Shown: piece by piece, positions 46,967 to 56,665 of the stretch
Layout: each line of letters begins with the position of its first letter
How positions within the stretch are numbered: position 1 is the stretch's first letter
Assembly (NCBI RefSeq): GCF_010104355.1
Contig: NZ_CP044972.1
Span: forward strand, 2,170,001-2,234,000
DNA: 64,000 bases
Direction of reading: 5' to 3'
DNA from: Hydrogenophaga sp. PBL-H3
Lineage (GTDB): Bacteria; Pseudomonadota; Gammaproteobacteria; Burkholderiales; Burkholderiaceae_C
Position numbers and translations under genes: made by a program
Notes under the pieces: generated by a model
What the model was told of the DNA's origin: nothing
The model's input: the letters and a program-made list of their open reading frames with translations, nothing else
The model's database searches: none

Positions 46967-48037
46967 TCAGGGCGCGTGCTTGAGGCCTTCGAGGCGGTCG
47001 TCGAGCGCGTTGAAGAAGGCTGGCTCCGGCGTCATTTCGAGGGGCACGGCCCAGGCCTGCGGACGCAGGGCGGGTTGAACCCGGGCCAGCAGGGGGAACA
47101 ACTTGATGGCATCCTTTTCGGTGCAGATCACGGTGCGCGCGGGGTCCTGGATCAAGGCTGTGTAGCCGGTCGCATCGGCGTGGTCGGGCAGGCCCAGTTC
47201 CAGCTCGGGTTGCACGCCTGCCGCATGCAACATGTCGAAAAACACCGAGGGCCTGGCGATGCCAGCCACGGCGGTCAGGCGGTGGCTGCGCAGTTCGTGC
47301 AGTGGCATGCGTTCTCCAGCAGGACCCACGGCCTGTGCGGCAAGCCGCCGTGTGGCGCTGAACGCCGTTGCGCCTGGGGCGCTCGTCAGTGGCGGCGCGG
47401 GCGCATCTTCGCGGTGCTGGTGCAGCACCAGATCTGCCGTCGGGCTGTCACTGGCGCGGCGGGGCCACGCTTCGCGCAGCAAGCCGGCTGGCAGCAGCCA
47501 GCCGTTGCCTGTGCCGCGGTCGTCGAACACGACGATCTGCACGTCGCGGTGCAAGGCCCAATGTTGCAGGCCGTCGTCACACACGATGATGTTCACCTCG
47601 GGATGCTTGCCCACCAGAGCGTTGGCTGCGGCCACCCGGTTGGCCGCCACACAGACTGGAGCGCCCGTCCGACGCCGGATCAGGGCGGGTTCGTCGCCAC
47701 TGTCCTCGGGTGGCGTATCGGGCCGGAGTTCGACAACCGCCTGGCTGTGCCGCCCATGCCCGCGTGAAACCACACCGGGTTGCCAGCCTTGGGCTTGCAG
47801 GTGGTTGACGACCGCGATCACCGTGGGCGTCTTGCCCGCGCCGCCCACCACCACATTGCCGATCACGATCACCGGCAGTTTGATGCGGTGAGCCTTGAAG
47901 ACGCCGGCTGCGTACAGGCCGCGGCGCATAGCCATCAGGCCCCCGTACACCAGCGAGACCGGCCATAGCAGGCAGGCCAGCCAACTGCGCTGTCGCGAAT
48001 GCACCAACCACAGCGCCTGCCAGCGGGACTGCCTCAT
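46967..48037 (-). CDS. lpxK: Tetraacyldisaccharide 4'-kinase LpxK
   Basis: The 356-residue inner-membrane-associated P-loop kinase phosphorylates the lipid A 4' position. An N-terminal hydrophobic helix (LACLLWPVSLVYGGLMA) precedes Walker A IGNVVVGGAGKTP near residue 60; HDDGLQH-type IVCDDGLQHWAL, VVFDDRGTGNGWLLPAGLLRE and TEKDAIKL are family motifs. ATG at 48037 is preferred, 25 bp after exbD; a GTG at 48076 would overlap exbD. Confidence 0.93.
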   Translation of the reverse strand: MRQSRWQALWLVHSRQRSWLACLLWPVSLVYGGLMAMRRGLYAAGVFKAHRIKLPVIVIGNVVVGGAGKTPTVIAVVNHLQAQGWQPGVVSRGHGRHSQAVVELRPDTPPEDSGDEPALIRRRTGAPVCVAANRVAAANALVGKHPEVNIIVCDDGLQHWALHRDVQIVVFDDRGTGNGWLLPAGLLREAWPRRASDSPTADLVLHQHREDAPAPPLTSAPGATAFSATRRLAAQAVGPAGERMPLHELRSHRLTAVAGIARPSVFFDMLHAAGVQPELELGLPDHADATGYTALIQDPARTVICTEKDAIKLFPLLARVQPALRPQAWAVPLEMTPEPAFFNALDDRLEGLKHAP

Positions 48038-48062
48038 CGGCCTGCGGTCGACAGTCTGCCTG

Positions 48063-48500
48063 TCAGGGCTTGCCACGGGCTGCGGCGGCGCCCGTCTGCT
48101 GGGTGGCGAACGTGATCTGCGCCAGGCCTGCGCGGCGGGCTGCGTCCATCACGTTGATGACCGACTGGTGGGTGGCTGTGGCGTCAGCGCTGATGATGAT
48201 CACGGTCTCTGCGTTGCCTTGCGACGCTTGGCTCAAGACGCTGGTGAGCAGTTCGACGCTGGCGCTCTCCAGAACCTGCCGGTTGATCGAGTAGCGCCCG
48301 TCGCTGCCGACGGCCACAACGACTTCCTGTGTGTTGGTCTTGGGTGCCTGGGCATCGGCCACCGGCAGGTTCACCTTGAGTTCGGTGAACTTGCTGTAGG
48401 TGGTGGTGAGCATCAGGAAGATGAGCACCACCAGCAGGATGTCGATGAACGGGATCAGGTTGATCTCGGGTTCGTCGCGCGAGCCGGGACGGAAGTTCAT
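48063..48500 (-). CDS. exbD: Biopolymer transport protein ExbD
   Basis: The 145-residue protein has an N-terminal cytoplasmic stretch, one transmembrane helix (FIDILLVVLIFLMLTTTY) with the essential Asp in LIPFIDILL, and a periplasmic domain. With ExbB it forms the proton channel that energises TonB-dependent transport or a Tol-like system; no tonB is in the window. It starts 4 bp after exbB. Confidence 0.93.
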   Translation of the reverse strand: MNFRPGSRDEPEINLIPFIDILLVVLIFLMLTTTYSKFTELKVNLPVADAQAPKTNTQEVVVAVGSDGRYSINRQVLESASVELLTSVLSQASQGNAETVIIISADATATHQSVINVMDAARRAGLAQITFATQQTGAAAARGKP

Positions 48501-48504
48501 GGCG

Positions 48505-49146
48505 TCAGTGTTTGCGCAGACTCAGCAGATGGCGCGCAAAACGCTCCGCTGCCAACTCCAGGCTCAGCAGGTAGTCGTCGACCCGAGCACGGAAGTAGCG
48601 CCAGAAGATCAACGCGGGGATCGCCACGATCAGGCCGAAAGCCGTGTTGTAGAGGGCAATCGAAATGCCCTGGGCCAGTTGGGCCGGGTCACCCACGCCG
48701 GGCACCACGCCAGCACCCTGTGCGCCCTGGGATCCAAAGATCTCGATCATGCCGATGACCGTGCCGAGCAGACCGAGCAGCGGAGCGGCCGATGCGATGG
48801 TGGCCAGCGCGCCGAGGTAGCGTTGCAACTGCGCTGCGGCCTGGCGACCGGCGCCCTCCAGGCTGGAGCGCAAGTCGTCTTCGCTGGCGCGCGGGTTGCT
48901 GTTGAAGGTACGAAAGCCGCTGGCGAGCACGGTGCCGAGCACGGAGTTCTGTTCGAGCTGGGTCACCACGTCGGGCCCGGGCACGCCGTTGCGCGAAACC
49001 ATGATGGCTTCATCCAGCAGTTTGGGGGGGAATATCTTGGCTGTTTTGAGACTGACGAATCGTTCGATGACGAGGGCCAGTCCGATGACGGAACAGAGGA
49101 TCAGAGGCCAGATGGGCCATCCGGCGGCTTGTATGATGGAAAGCAA
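48505..49146 (-). CDS. exbB: MotA/TolQ/ExbB proton channel family protein ExbB
   Basis: The 213-residue membrane protein has a first helix near residues 10-28, a cytoplasmic region, and the ExbB core IASAAPLLGLLGTVIGMIEIF plus ALYNTAFGLIVAIPALIFWRYF. It partners the adjacent exbD. ATG at 49146; the divergent xseA gene begins 349 bp away, leaving a regulatory region with a DnaA-box-like site. Confidence 0.93.
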   Translation of the reverse strand: MLSIIQAAGWPIWPLILCSVIGLALVIERFVSLKTAKIFPPKLLDEAIMVSRNGVPGPDVVTQLEQNSVLGTVLASGFRTFNSNPRASEDDLRSSLEGAGRQAAAQLQRYLGALATIASAAPLLGLLGTVIGMIEIFGSQGAQGAGVVPGVGDPAQLAQGISIALYNTAFGLIVAIPALIFWRYFRARVDDYLLSLELAAERFARHLLSLRKH

Positions 49147-49494
49147 GTCTGGGCTCCAGGCGGGTGCCGCTGAGTCGCGCGGCTCGTGACAGTGCGGCGA
49201 TTATGTCTCAGGGGTGGCACCCGCCCCGCGAAATGGCCTCGACCCCCGTGTCCATTCATCGATGCCCAGCGCCGACTTCGTGCACAGATTCTGTGGATAA
49301 CTTTGTGAAGAACCCGGCGCGCAAGTGTCCCGAGCCCGCGCAGGGCCTCGGTTTTGACAAAACGATCAGCAAACAGGCAGTGCAAAACGCTTCTGAATCA
49401 ATGCGCTATCCGCCCCAGCCTGTCCACGCATGCCTTCCGCATTCGATCACCAGCGCTGGTGCGGTCTGTGGACACATTTGCCCGGGAGACGCCC
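49147..49494. promoter_or_regulatory. exbB-xseA divergent intergenic region
   Basis: No convincing gene is visible here. It contains a perfect DnaA-box match TGTGGATAA (49292-49300) and a TTGACA at 49354-49359 without a good -10. The plus-strand 112-codon frame at 49164 is not believed because it lacks an SD and a recognisable protein. Confidence 0.5.
49292..49300 (-). other. DnaA-box match
   Basis: TGTGGATAA is the complement of TTATCCACA, the strong DnaA box. A single box away from any origin context may be a titration or regulatory site. Confidence 0.5.
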
Positions 49495-50802
49495 GTGGCT
49501 GAGCTGTTTCAAGGGTTGGATGCCCCGTCGGCGGGCCGTGTATGGGCAGTTGGCCCGCTCATGCGTGCCGTGGCGGACACCTTGGCCGCGCGGTTCAATC
49601 CGGTGGCGGTGCGTGGTGAGATTTCCGGTTTCTCGCGCGCGGCCAGCGGCCATTGTTATTTTTCCTTGAAGGACGAAACCGGACAGGTGCGTTGTGCCAT
49701 GTTCCGGCGCTCGGCCGAGCAGCTCACGTTCGCCCCGCGCGATGGACAACTCGTGCAGGCCCGCGGCAAGCTTGACGTGTATGGCGCGCGTGGCGAACTG
49801 CAACTGATCGTGGACACCTTGCAGCCGGCGGGGCAGGGCGCGCTGTTTGAGCAGTTTCTTCGGCTCAAGGCGCAGCTGGAGGCTGAGGGCCTGTTCGAGT
49901 CGGCGCGCAAAAGGCCCCTGCCACCCCAGCCGCGCAGCATCGGTGTGGTCACTTCGCTGGGGGCCGCCGCATTGCGCGACGTGGTCACCGCCCTCCAGCG
50001 GCGGGTACCGCATCTGCCCGTGGTGATCTATCCGGCGTCGGTGCAGGGCCCCCAGGCGCCCGCCGAGCTGTGCGCGGCCCTGCAGACGGCCTACCGGCGC
50101 CACGCGCAGACGGGTGAGAGCGAGGTGTTGCTGCTGGTGCGAGGCGGCGGATCGCTGGAGGACCTCTGGTCGTTCAACGATCCCGAACTGGTTCGCATGG
50201 TGTCGCGTGCTCCGATGCCGGTGGTGTGTGGTGTCGGGCACGAGACCGATTTCACCCTGGCCGACTTTGTGGCGGACTTGCGGGCGCCCACGCCCACCGC
50301 GGCGGCGGAGCTGTGCGCCCCGGCGCGCGAGCAACGCCTGGGTGAACTCGACTACCTGCAGGAGCGGCTGGGCGCGGCCGCCTTTGCCATCGTTGACCAA
50401 CGCGGTCAGCGTCTGGACCGGCTGGCGCAGCGCATGGGGCGTCCGTCTGTGCGCCTGCACGACAGCCTGCAACAACTCAACCGTTTGCAGCACCGGTTGC
50501 AAAGCGGCTGGATGCTGAGCACGCAACAGCGTCGCAACCGGCTGCAGGTCCTGCAAGGGGAAATGCCGAGCGCCTTGCAACGTTCGTTCCGCCAGCAGCA
50601 GCAGCGGTTGCAGCGGTGCGAGCTCGCGCTGGGCTTGCTCGACCCCCAGCTGGTGCTGGAGCGCGGCTATGCATTTCTCACCGACCAGCAAGGCCTGGCG
50701 GTGACGCGGGCGGCCCAGGTGCAACCCGGCCAGGCACTGGGTGCAACACTGGCCGATGGCACTTTGACCGTGCGCGTGGAAGACATCCTTCAGAAACCCT
50801 GA
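49495..50802 (+). CDS. xseA: Exodeoxyribonuclease VII large subunit XseA
   Basis: The 435-residue protein has an OB-fold domain ([23 protein letters not shown]) near residue 40, the catalytic DxRGG-type [19 protein letters not shown] and [27 protein letters not shown]. ExoVII degrades single-stranded DNA from both ends. GTG 49495 follows GGGAG by six bases; the frame is open upstream from 49354, and a GTG at 49468 is an alternative. XseB is not seen nearby. Confidence 0.92.
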   Translation: MAELFQGLDAPSAGRVWAVGPLMRAVADTLAARFNPVAVRGEISGFSRAASGHCYFSLKDETGQVRCAMFRRSAEQLTFAPRDGQLVQARGKLDVYGARGELQLIVDTLQPAGQGALFEQFLRLKAQLEAEGLFESARKRPLPPQPRSIGVVTSLGAAALRDVVTALQRRVPHLPVVIYPASVQGPQAPAELCAALQTAYRRHAQTGESEVLLLVRGGGSLEDLWSFNDPELVRMVSRAPMPVVCGVGHETDFTLADFVADLRAPTPTAAAELCAPAREQRLGELDYLQERLGAAAFAIVDQRGQRLDRLAQRMGRPSVRLHDSLQQLNRLQHRLQSGWMLSTQQRRNRLQVLQGEMPSALQRSFRQQQQRLQRCELALGLLDPQLVLERGYAFLTDQQGLAVTRAAQVQPGQALGATLADGTLTVRVEDILQKP

Positions 50803-50902
50803 CACCATCGATGCACAAACGCGTGCCTACAATGGCCGGCTGATCGCAGGGGCACCCAGCCCGGCGGCAAGTCATTCAACAACAGCACTCACGAGGAACC
50901 CC

Positions 50903-51484
50903 ATGGAACACACCCTGCCCGCATTGCCCTACGCCCTGGACGCCCTGGCTCCCCACTACAGCCGCGAAACGCTGGAGTTCCACCACGGCAAGCACCACAA
51001 CGCCTATGTGGTCAACCTCAACAACCTGCAAAAAGGCACCGAGTTCGAAGCCATGGACCTCGAGTCCATCGTCAAGAAATCCAGCGGGGGCATCTACAAC
51101 AATTCCGCACAGATCTGGAACCACACCTTCTTCTGGAACTGCATGAAGCCCAACGGCGGCGGTGAGCCGTCCGGCGCGCTGGCCGCAGCCATCACCGCGA
51201 AGTGGGGCAGCTACGCCGCGTTCAAGGAAGCTTTCGTGAAGTCCGCCGTGGGCAACTTCGGCTCGGGCTGGACCTGGTTGGTGAAGAAGGCCGACGGTTC
51301 GGTCGACATCGTCAACATGGGCGCCGCCGGCACCCCGCTGACCACCGGCGACAAAGCCCTGCTGACCGTGGACGTGTGGGAGCACGCCTACTACATCGAC
51401 TACCGCAATGCCCGTCCCAAGTTCGTGGAAACCTTCCTCGACAAATTGGTGAACTGGTCGTTTGCCGAAGCCAATTTCGCCTGA
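50903..51484 (+). CDS. sodB: Superoxide dismutase, Fe type
   Basis: The 193-residue enzyme dismutates superoxide. Metal ligands are His27, His74, Asp157 and His161, and [10 protein letters not shown] carries the FeSOD-like Gln70. The ATG at 50903 follows CACGAGGAA; a TACAAT -10-like box lies at 50827-50832. A strong terminator with a GCAA tetraloop ends the gene. No signal peptide is seen, so it is cytoplasmic. Confidence 0.95.
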   Translation: MEHTLPALPYALDALAPHYSRETLEFHHGKHHNAYVVNLNNLQKGTEFEAMDLESIVKKSSGGIYNNSAQIWNHTFFWNCMKPNGGGEPSGALAAAITAKWGSYAAFKEAFVKSAVGNFGSGWTWLVKKADGSVDIVNMGAAGTPLTTGDKALLTVDVWEHAYYIDYRNARPKFVETFLDKLVNWSFAEANFA

Positions 51485-51504
51485 AGCAGCGCATCCTGCT
51501 CACT

Positions 51505-51535
51505 GGGCTCGAAGGGCAACCTTCGGGCCCTTTTT
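51505..51535 (+). terminator. Intrinsic terminator after sodB
   Basis: An 11 bp stem (51505-51515 with 51520-51530, two G-U pairs) closes a GCAA tetraloop and is followed by TTTTT. Confidence 0.92.
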
Positions 51536-51724
51536 GTTGGCCGTGCACAGGAAAAGAATGCAGAAATTTCATTCTGATTTTTGCATCGTGAGATAGCGGT
51601 TCAAAAAACGGGGCTTCACGGATCGCTTGGAAAGCAAAATCAAGGCTGGCCTGATCTGACTCTCCGGCATACCCTGCACAGGACAGTCAAACGAGCCATA
51701 CCCCAACAATTTTGGAGATACGCG

Positions 51725-53962
51725 ATGAGCAGCCAGCAACCCACCATCATTTACACCCTGACGGACGAAGCCCCTTTGCTGGCGACCAGCGCGTTCCTGC
51801 CCATCATCCGCACCTTCGCGGCGCCGGCCGGCATCCACGTGGCCACCAGCGACATCTCGGTGGCCGCCCGCGTGCTCGCCGCCTTCCCCGAGTGCCTGAC
51901 CGAAGCTCAGCGTGAGCCCGACAACCTGGCTGAACTTGGCAAGCTGACTTTCAAGCCTGAAGCCAACATCATCAAGTTGCCCAACATCAGTGCGTCTGTG
52001 TCGCAACTGGTGGCCTGCATCAAGGAACTGCAGGCCAAGGGTTACCAGATTCCGGATTACCCCGAGAACCCGAAGACCGAAGAAGAGAAGGCCCTGCGCG
52101 CGCGCTATGCCAAATGCACCGGCAGTGCCGTCAACCCGGTCTTGCGCGAAGGCAACTCGGACCGCCGTGCACCCAGGGCAGTGAAGGAATATGCCCGCAA
52201 GAACCCACACAGCATGGGCGAGTGGAGCCAGGCCTCGCGTTCGCACGTGTCGCACATGCACGCGGGCGACTTCTACCACGGTGAAAAGTCCATCACGCTG
52301 GACAAGGCGCGCGATGTGAAGATGGAGCTGGTCACCAAGAGCGGCAAGACCATCGTGCTCAAGCCCAAGGTGTCCTTGCTTGACCGCGAAATCATCGACT
52401 CCATGTTCATGAGCAAGAAGGCCTTGCTGGACTTCTACGAAAAAGAGATCGAGGACGCCCACAAGACCGGCGTGATGTTCTCGCTGCACGTCAAGGCCAC
52501 CATGATGAAGGTGTCGCACCCCATCGTGTTCGGTCATTGCGTGAAGATCTTCTACAAGGACGCCTTCGAAAAGCACGGCAAGCTGTTTGACGAACTGGGT
52601 GTCAACGTCAACAACGGCATGGTCGACCTGTACAACAAGATCGCCACGCTGCCGCAGTCCAAACAGGACGAAATCAAGCGCGACTTGCACGCCTGCCACG
52701 AAGGCCGTCCCGAACTCGCGATGGTCGATTCGGCCAAAGGCATCACCAACTTCCATTCGCCCAACGACGTGATCGTGGATGCCTCCATGCCCGCCATGAT
52801 CCGCAACAGCGGCAAGATGTGGGGCGCTGACGGCCGCCTGAAAGATGTGAAGGCGGTGATGCCCGAGTCGACTTTTGCCCGCATCTACCAGGAGATCATC
52901 AACTTCTGCAAATGGCACGGCGCTTTCGACCCCAAGACCATGGGCACCGTGCCCAACGTGGGCCTGATGGCACAGCAGGCCGAGGAATATGGCTCGCACG
53001 ACAAGACCTTCGAGATCACCGAAGACGGTGTCGCCAACATCACCGACCTCGCCACCGGCGAAGTCCTGCTCAGTCAGAACGTGGAGCAGGGCGACATCTG
53101 GCGCATGTGTCAGGTCAAGGACGCCGCGATCCGCGACTGGGTGAAGCTAGCCGTGAGCCGTGCGCGCAACTCGGGCATGCCGGTGGTGTTCTGGCTCGAC
53201 CAGTACCGTCCGCACGAAGCGCAGATGATCACCAAGGTCAAGATGTACCTTCACGAGCACAACACCGCTGGCCTGGACATTCAAATCATGAGCCAGGTTC
53301 GTGCCATGCGCTACACGCTGGAGCGCGTGGCTCGCGGGCTGGACACCATCAGCGCTACCGGCAACATCCTTCGCGACTACCTCACCGACCTGTTCCCCAT
53401 CATGGAACTGGGCACCAGTGCCAAGATGTTGTCCATCGTGCCGCTCATGGCCGGTGGCGGCATGTACGAAACGGGTGCCGGCGGCTCGGCGCCCAAGCAT
53501 GTGCAGCAGCTGGTGGAAGAGAACCACCTGCGCTGGGATTCACTGGGTGAGTTCCTGGCGCTGGCGGTGTCGTTGGAAGACCTGGGCCTGAAGACCGGCA
53601 ATCTGCAGGCCAAGGTGCTGGCCAAAACGCTGGACGCCGCCACCGGCAAGCTGCTGGACAACAACAAGAATCCCTCGCCCAAGACCGGCCAGCTCGACAA
53701 CCGGGGCAGCCAGTTCTACCTGGCGTTGTACTGGGCGCAGGAACTTGCCGCGCAGGCAGACGACGCTGCGTTGGCTGCCAAGTTCGCCCCCCTGGCCAAG
53801 CAACTTGCCGACAACGAGCAGACCATCGTGGCCGAGCTGGCGGCCGTGCAGGGCAAGCCAGTGGACATCGGTGGTTACTACAGGCCCGACTTCGACAAGC
53901 TTGAAGCCGTCATGCGCCCCAGCAACACCTTCAACGCTGCGCTGGCATCGGTCCAGGCCTGA
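51725..53962 (+). CDS. icd: NADP-dependent isocitrate dehydrogenase, monomeric type
   Basis: The 745-residue single-chain IDH converts isocitrate to 2-oxoglutarate and CO2 with NADP. Family segments [27 protein letters not shown] (in part), [15 protein letters not shown] and [18 protein letters not shown] are present. ATG at 51725 with GGAG upstream. An unusually long 189 bp leader separates it from the sodB terminator. A second, dimeric IDH is encoded 700 bp downstream. Confidence 0.95.
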   Translation: MSSQQPTIIYTLTDEAPLLATSAFLPIIRTFAAPAGIHVATSDISVAARVLAAFPECLTEAQREPDNLAELGKLTFKPEANIIKLPNISASVSQLVACIKELQAKGYQIPDYPENPKTEEEKALRARYAKCTGSAVNPVLREGNSDRRAPRAVKEYARKNPHSMGEWSQASRSHVSHMHAGDFYHGEKSITLDKARDVKMELVTKSGKTIVLKPKVSLLDREIIDSMFMSKKALLDFYEKEIEDAHKTGVMFSLHVKATMMKVSHPIVFGHCVKIFYKDAFEKHGKLFDELGVNVNNGMVDLYNKIATLPQSKQDEIKRDLHACHEGRPELAMVDSAKGITNFHSPNDVIVDASMPAMIRNSGKMWGADGRLKDVKAVMPESTFARIYQEIINFCKWHGAFDPKTMGTVPNVGLMAQQAEEYGSHDKTFEITEDGVANITDLATGEVLLSQNVEQGDIWRMCQVKDAAIRDWVKLAVSRARNSGMPVVFWLDQYRPHEAQMITKVKMYLHEHNTAGLDIQIMSQVRAMRYTLERVARGLDTISATGNILRDYLTDLFPIMELGTSAKMLSIVPLMAGGGMYETGAGGSAPKHVQQLVEENHLRWDSLGEFLALAVSLEDLGLKTGNLQAKVLAKTLDAATGKLLDNNKNPSPKTGQLDNRGSQFYLALYWAQELAAQADDAALAAKFAPLAKQLADNEQTIVAELAAVQGKPVDIGGYYRPDFDKLEAVMRPSNTFNAALASVQA

Positions 53963-53991
53963 CGCGACGCCTGGACGTGGAATGAAGCGGC

Positions 53992-54441
53992 CTACCGGGC
54001 AAACGGTGGGCCGCTCAGCTTGGCGCCGGCCTTGAGGCCACGCTTGTCAAACCAGCCCTTGTTCATCTCCAGCACAAAGCGCACCGGCTTGGCCGAGCAG
54101 TGCGATGTCAAGGTCTGCGGCTGCATGTCGGCGAGGTTGACGATGGTGCCGTCGTCAGCCACGAAGGCCGCCGTGAGCGGGAGCAGGGTGTTCTTCATCC
54201 AGAAGCACTGTTCCGAAGCCTGCTCGAACGCAAACAGCATGCCTTCGTTGCTTGGCATTTCCTTGCGGTGCATGAGGCCGACCGCGCGCTCTTGCGGGGT
54301 TGCCGCCACCTGGGCCTGGATCAGGTGCATGCCGGCTGCCAACGTGACCCGTGGCAACTGGAGCTGTGGGGTTTCCTGGGGCCAGGCCGGGCCCGTTGCG
54401 AGGACCAGCAGAGACAGCAAGAGGGTTGACAGCTTTTTCAT
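53992..54441 (-). CDS. DUF192 family exported protein
   Basis: The 149-residue protein has a signal peptide (MKKLSTLLLSLLVLATGPAWPQ) and DUF192 features VAATPQERAVGLMHRKEMPSNEGMLF and MKNTLLPLTAAFVADDG. DUF192 proteins are small beta-rich exported proteins of unknown function. ATG at 54441; an in-frame extension to 54528 is not credible. It lies on the minus strand between two isocitrate dehydrogenase genes. Confidence 0.88.
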   Translation of the reverse strand: MKKLSTLLLSLLVLATGPAWPQETPQLQLPRVTLAAGMHLIQAQVAATPQERAVGLMHRKEMPSNEGMLFAFEQASEQCFWMKNTLLPLTAAFVADDGTIVNLADMQPQTLTSHCSAKPVRFVLEMNKGWFDKRGLKAGAKLSGPPFAR

Positions 54442-54645
54442 GCAATGAGTTGAGTGGTTCGCTTCAGATCCGCATTCTCCGCCATTCACCTGCTCTGGGT
54501 GCGTCTTGCGGGACGACCCCGCAGCCACGCTGGGCGCAAGGCCGGCGAAGACTAGAATTTCCAGAGCGCCCCAGCGCGAACTTCAGGCCCAGGGTGGCTC
54601 CACGCGAGCCGGCGGCCTCGCACCAAAATTCTCGGAGATGTTCCC

Positions 54646-55899
54646 ATGTACCAACACATCAAGGTGCCCGCCCAGGGCGAAAAAATCACCGTCAATGCTG
54701 ACATGTCGCTCAATGTGCCTGACCAGCCCATCGTGCCGTACATCGAAGGCGACGGCACGGGTCTGGACATCACGCCAGTGATGCTCAAGGTGGTCGACGC
54801 GGCCGTGGCCAAGGCCTACGGCGGGCAAAAGAAGATCCACTGGATGGAGGTCTACGCCGGCGAGAAGTCGACCCAGGTGTACGGCCCCGACGTGTGGCTG
54901 CCCGAAGAAACCCTGACCGCGCTGCGCGAATATGTGGTTTCCATCAAAGGCCCATTGACCACGCCTGTGGGTGGCGGTATCCGCTCGCTCAACGTGGCGC
55001 TGCGCCAGGAGCTCGATCTCTACGTCTGTCTGCGCCCGGTGCAGTATTTCAAGGGTGTGCCTTCGCCGCTGAAAGAGCCCGAGAAGACCAACATGGTGAT
55101 CTTCCGCGAGAACTCGGAAGACATCTACGCGGGTATCGAGTACGAAGCCGAGTCGCCCAAGGCCGTCAAGCTCATCAAGTTCCTGCGCGAGGAGATGGGT
55201 GTCACCAAGATCCGTTTCCCGGAGACTTCGGGCATCGGCATCAAGCCGGTGTCGCGCGAAGGTACCGAGCGCCTGGTGCGCAAGGCCATTCAGTACGCGA
55301 TCGACAACGACAAGCCCAACGTGACCATCGTCCACAAGGGCAACATCATGAAATACACCGAAGGGGGCTTCCGTGACTGGGCTTACGCCCTGGCGCAGAA
55401 GGAATTCGGCGCCGAGCTGATCGACGGCGGCCCGTGGTGCAAGTTCAAGAACCCCAGGACCGGACGGGACATCATCGTCAAGGACAGCATCGCCGATGCC
55501 TTCCTGCAGCAGATCCTGCTGCGACCGGCCGAATACTCGGTGGTGGCCACGCTCAATCTGAACGGCGACTACATCTCGGACGCCCTGGCTGCCCAGGTCG
55601 GCGGCATCGGCATTGCGCCGGGTGCCAACCTGTCCGATACCGTGGCTTGCTTCGAGGCCACCCATGGCACCGCGCCCAAGTACGCCGGCAAAGATTACGT
55701 GAACCCCGGCTCCGAAATCCTGTCGGCCGAGATGATGCTGCGCCACATGGGCTGGAAAGAAGCGGCAGACCTGATCATCAGCTCGATCGAGAAGTCGATC
55801 GCCAGCAAGAAGGTCACCTACGACTTTGCGCGCCTGATGGAGGGTGCCACCCAGGTGAGCTGCTCCGGTTTTGGTCAGGTGATGATCGAGAACATGTAA
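54646..55899 (+). CDS. icd: NADP-dependent isocitrate dehydrogenase, dimeric type
   Basis: The 417-residue homodimeric enzyme has the substrate-binding [13 protein letters not shown] with the kinase-target Ser region, [11 protein letters not shown] and [10 protein letters not shown]. It catalyses the same reaction as the monomeric IDH upstream. ATG at 54646 follows GGAGATG; a TAGAAT box lies at 54552-54557. It ends at an intrinsic terminator (55927-55962). Confidence 0.95.
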   Translation: MYQHIKVPAQGEKITVNADMSLNVPDQPIVPYIEGDGTGLDITPVMLKVVDAAVAKAYGGQKKIHWMEVYAGEKSTQVYGPDVWLPEETLTALREYVVSIKGPLTTPVGGGIRSLNVALRQELDLYVCLRPVQYFKGVPSPLKEPEKTNMVIFRENSEDIYAGIEYEAESPKAVKLIKFLREEMGVTKIRFPETSGIGIKPVSREGTERLVRKAIQYAIDNDKPNVTIVHKGNIMKYTEGGFRDWAYALAQKEFGAELIDGGPWCKFKNPRTGRDIIVKDSIADAFLQQILLRPAEYSVVATLNLNGDYISDALAAQVGGIGIAPGANLSDTVACFEATHGTAPKYAGKDYVNPGSEILSAEMMLRHMGWKEAADLIISSIEKSIASKKVTYDFARLMEGATQVSCSGFGQVMIENM

Positions 55900-55926
55900 G
55901 TCATCGCTGGCCAGCTTTCTGGATCC

Positions 55927-55962
55927 AAAAGCCCCTGGCGCCCGCGCGACAGGGGCTTTTTT
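55927..55962 (+). terminator. Intrinsic terminator after the dimeric icd
   Basis: An 11 bp stem AAAAGCCCCTG with CAGGGGCTTTT (12-base loop) runs into TTTTTT on the plus strand. Confidence 0.9.
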
Positions 55963-56202
55963 CAGTTCGGCTGCGGCTTCTGAGAACCGGTGAAGTTCGC
56001 GTTGCCTCCACCCACCGCCCGATAGCGCGAACTACGCCCTCAAAAACCGTCAGCTCTTCGGTTTTGTTTTGGGCTTTCCATTCACAATGAGGCATGGAAA
56101 CGACCAGCCGTCCGCGTTCTGCCCCTGCCACGGGGCGGGGTGTGGTTTTGCTGGAAGGGCCGTCCCTAATCCCGCGTGGCGAGGTGGGCGGATATGCGCC
56201 GC

Positions 56203-56208
56203 TAGAAT
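56203..56208 (+). promoter_or_regulatory. -10-like box placed for a leaderless clpS transcript
   Basis: TAGAAT ends 7 nt before the clpS ATG; no SD is visible in the gap, as with rlmB and pobR. Confidence 0.45.
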
Positions 56209-56215
56209 GGTTTTC

Positions 56216-56572
56216 ATGGCCACCCAGAACCCCAAAAAACCCGAAAACCCGACGGCGCCTCCCAGCGTCAGCAACGACGAGTCGGTGGTGCTCGAACGGC
56301 GCGCCCAGCGCACCCAGCCGCCCCACATGTTTCAGGTGGTTTTACTCAACGACGATTTCACGCCCATGGAGTTCGTGGTGCACGTCATTCAGGAGTTCTT
56401 CAGCAAGGACCGTGAAACCGCCACCCAGATCATGCTCAAGATCCATCTTGAAGGAAAAGGCATTTGCGGTGTGTATTCGCGTGATGTGGCCAGCACCAAG
56501 GTGGATCAGGTTCTCCAGGCCGCGAGGGCTGCCGGACACCCTCTTCAATGCATGAGTGAGCCAGTTGAATAA
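56216..56572 (+). CDS. clpS: ATP-dependent Clp protease adapter ClpS
   Basis: The 118-residue adaptor has the core [20 protein letters not shown] and the hydrophobic pocket residues that bind N-degrons (Asn/Asp in [10 protein letters not shown], His in VVHVIQ). It delivers N-end-rule substrates to ClpA. A flexible N terminus of about 38 residues precedes the domain. ATG at 56216; clpA follows 93 bp downstream. Confidence 0.95.
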   Translation: MATQNPKKPENPTAPPSVSNDESVVLERRAQRTQPPHMFQVVLLNDDFTPMEFVVHVIQEFFSKDRETATQIMLKIHLEGKGICGVYSRDVASTKVDQVLQAARAAGHPLQCMSEPVE

Positions 56573-56665
56573 AGCACGACGCGCCCCATCTGACCCTCCG
56601 AATCAGTTCAATTTGTTTTCCAGACGTTTGCTTATCCGTTCACCCAAGCCCAAAGGACGTGCCCC

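Noticed and set aside
49164..49502. 112-codon plus-strand frame in the exbB-xseA gap
   Set aside because: No SD, no recognisable protein, overlaps the xseA start.
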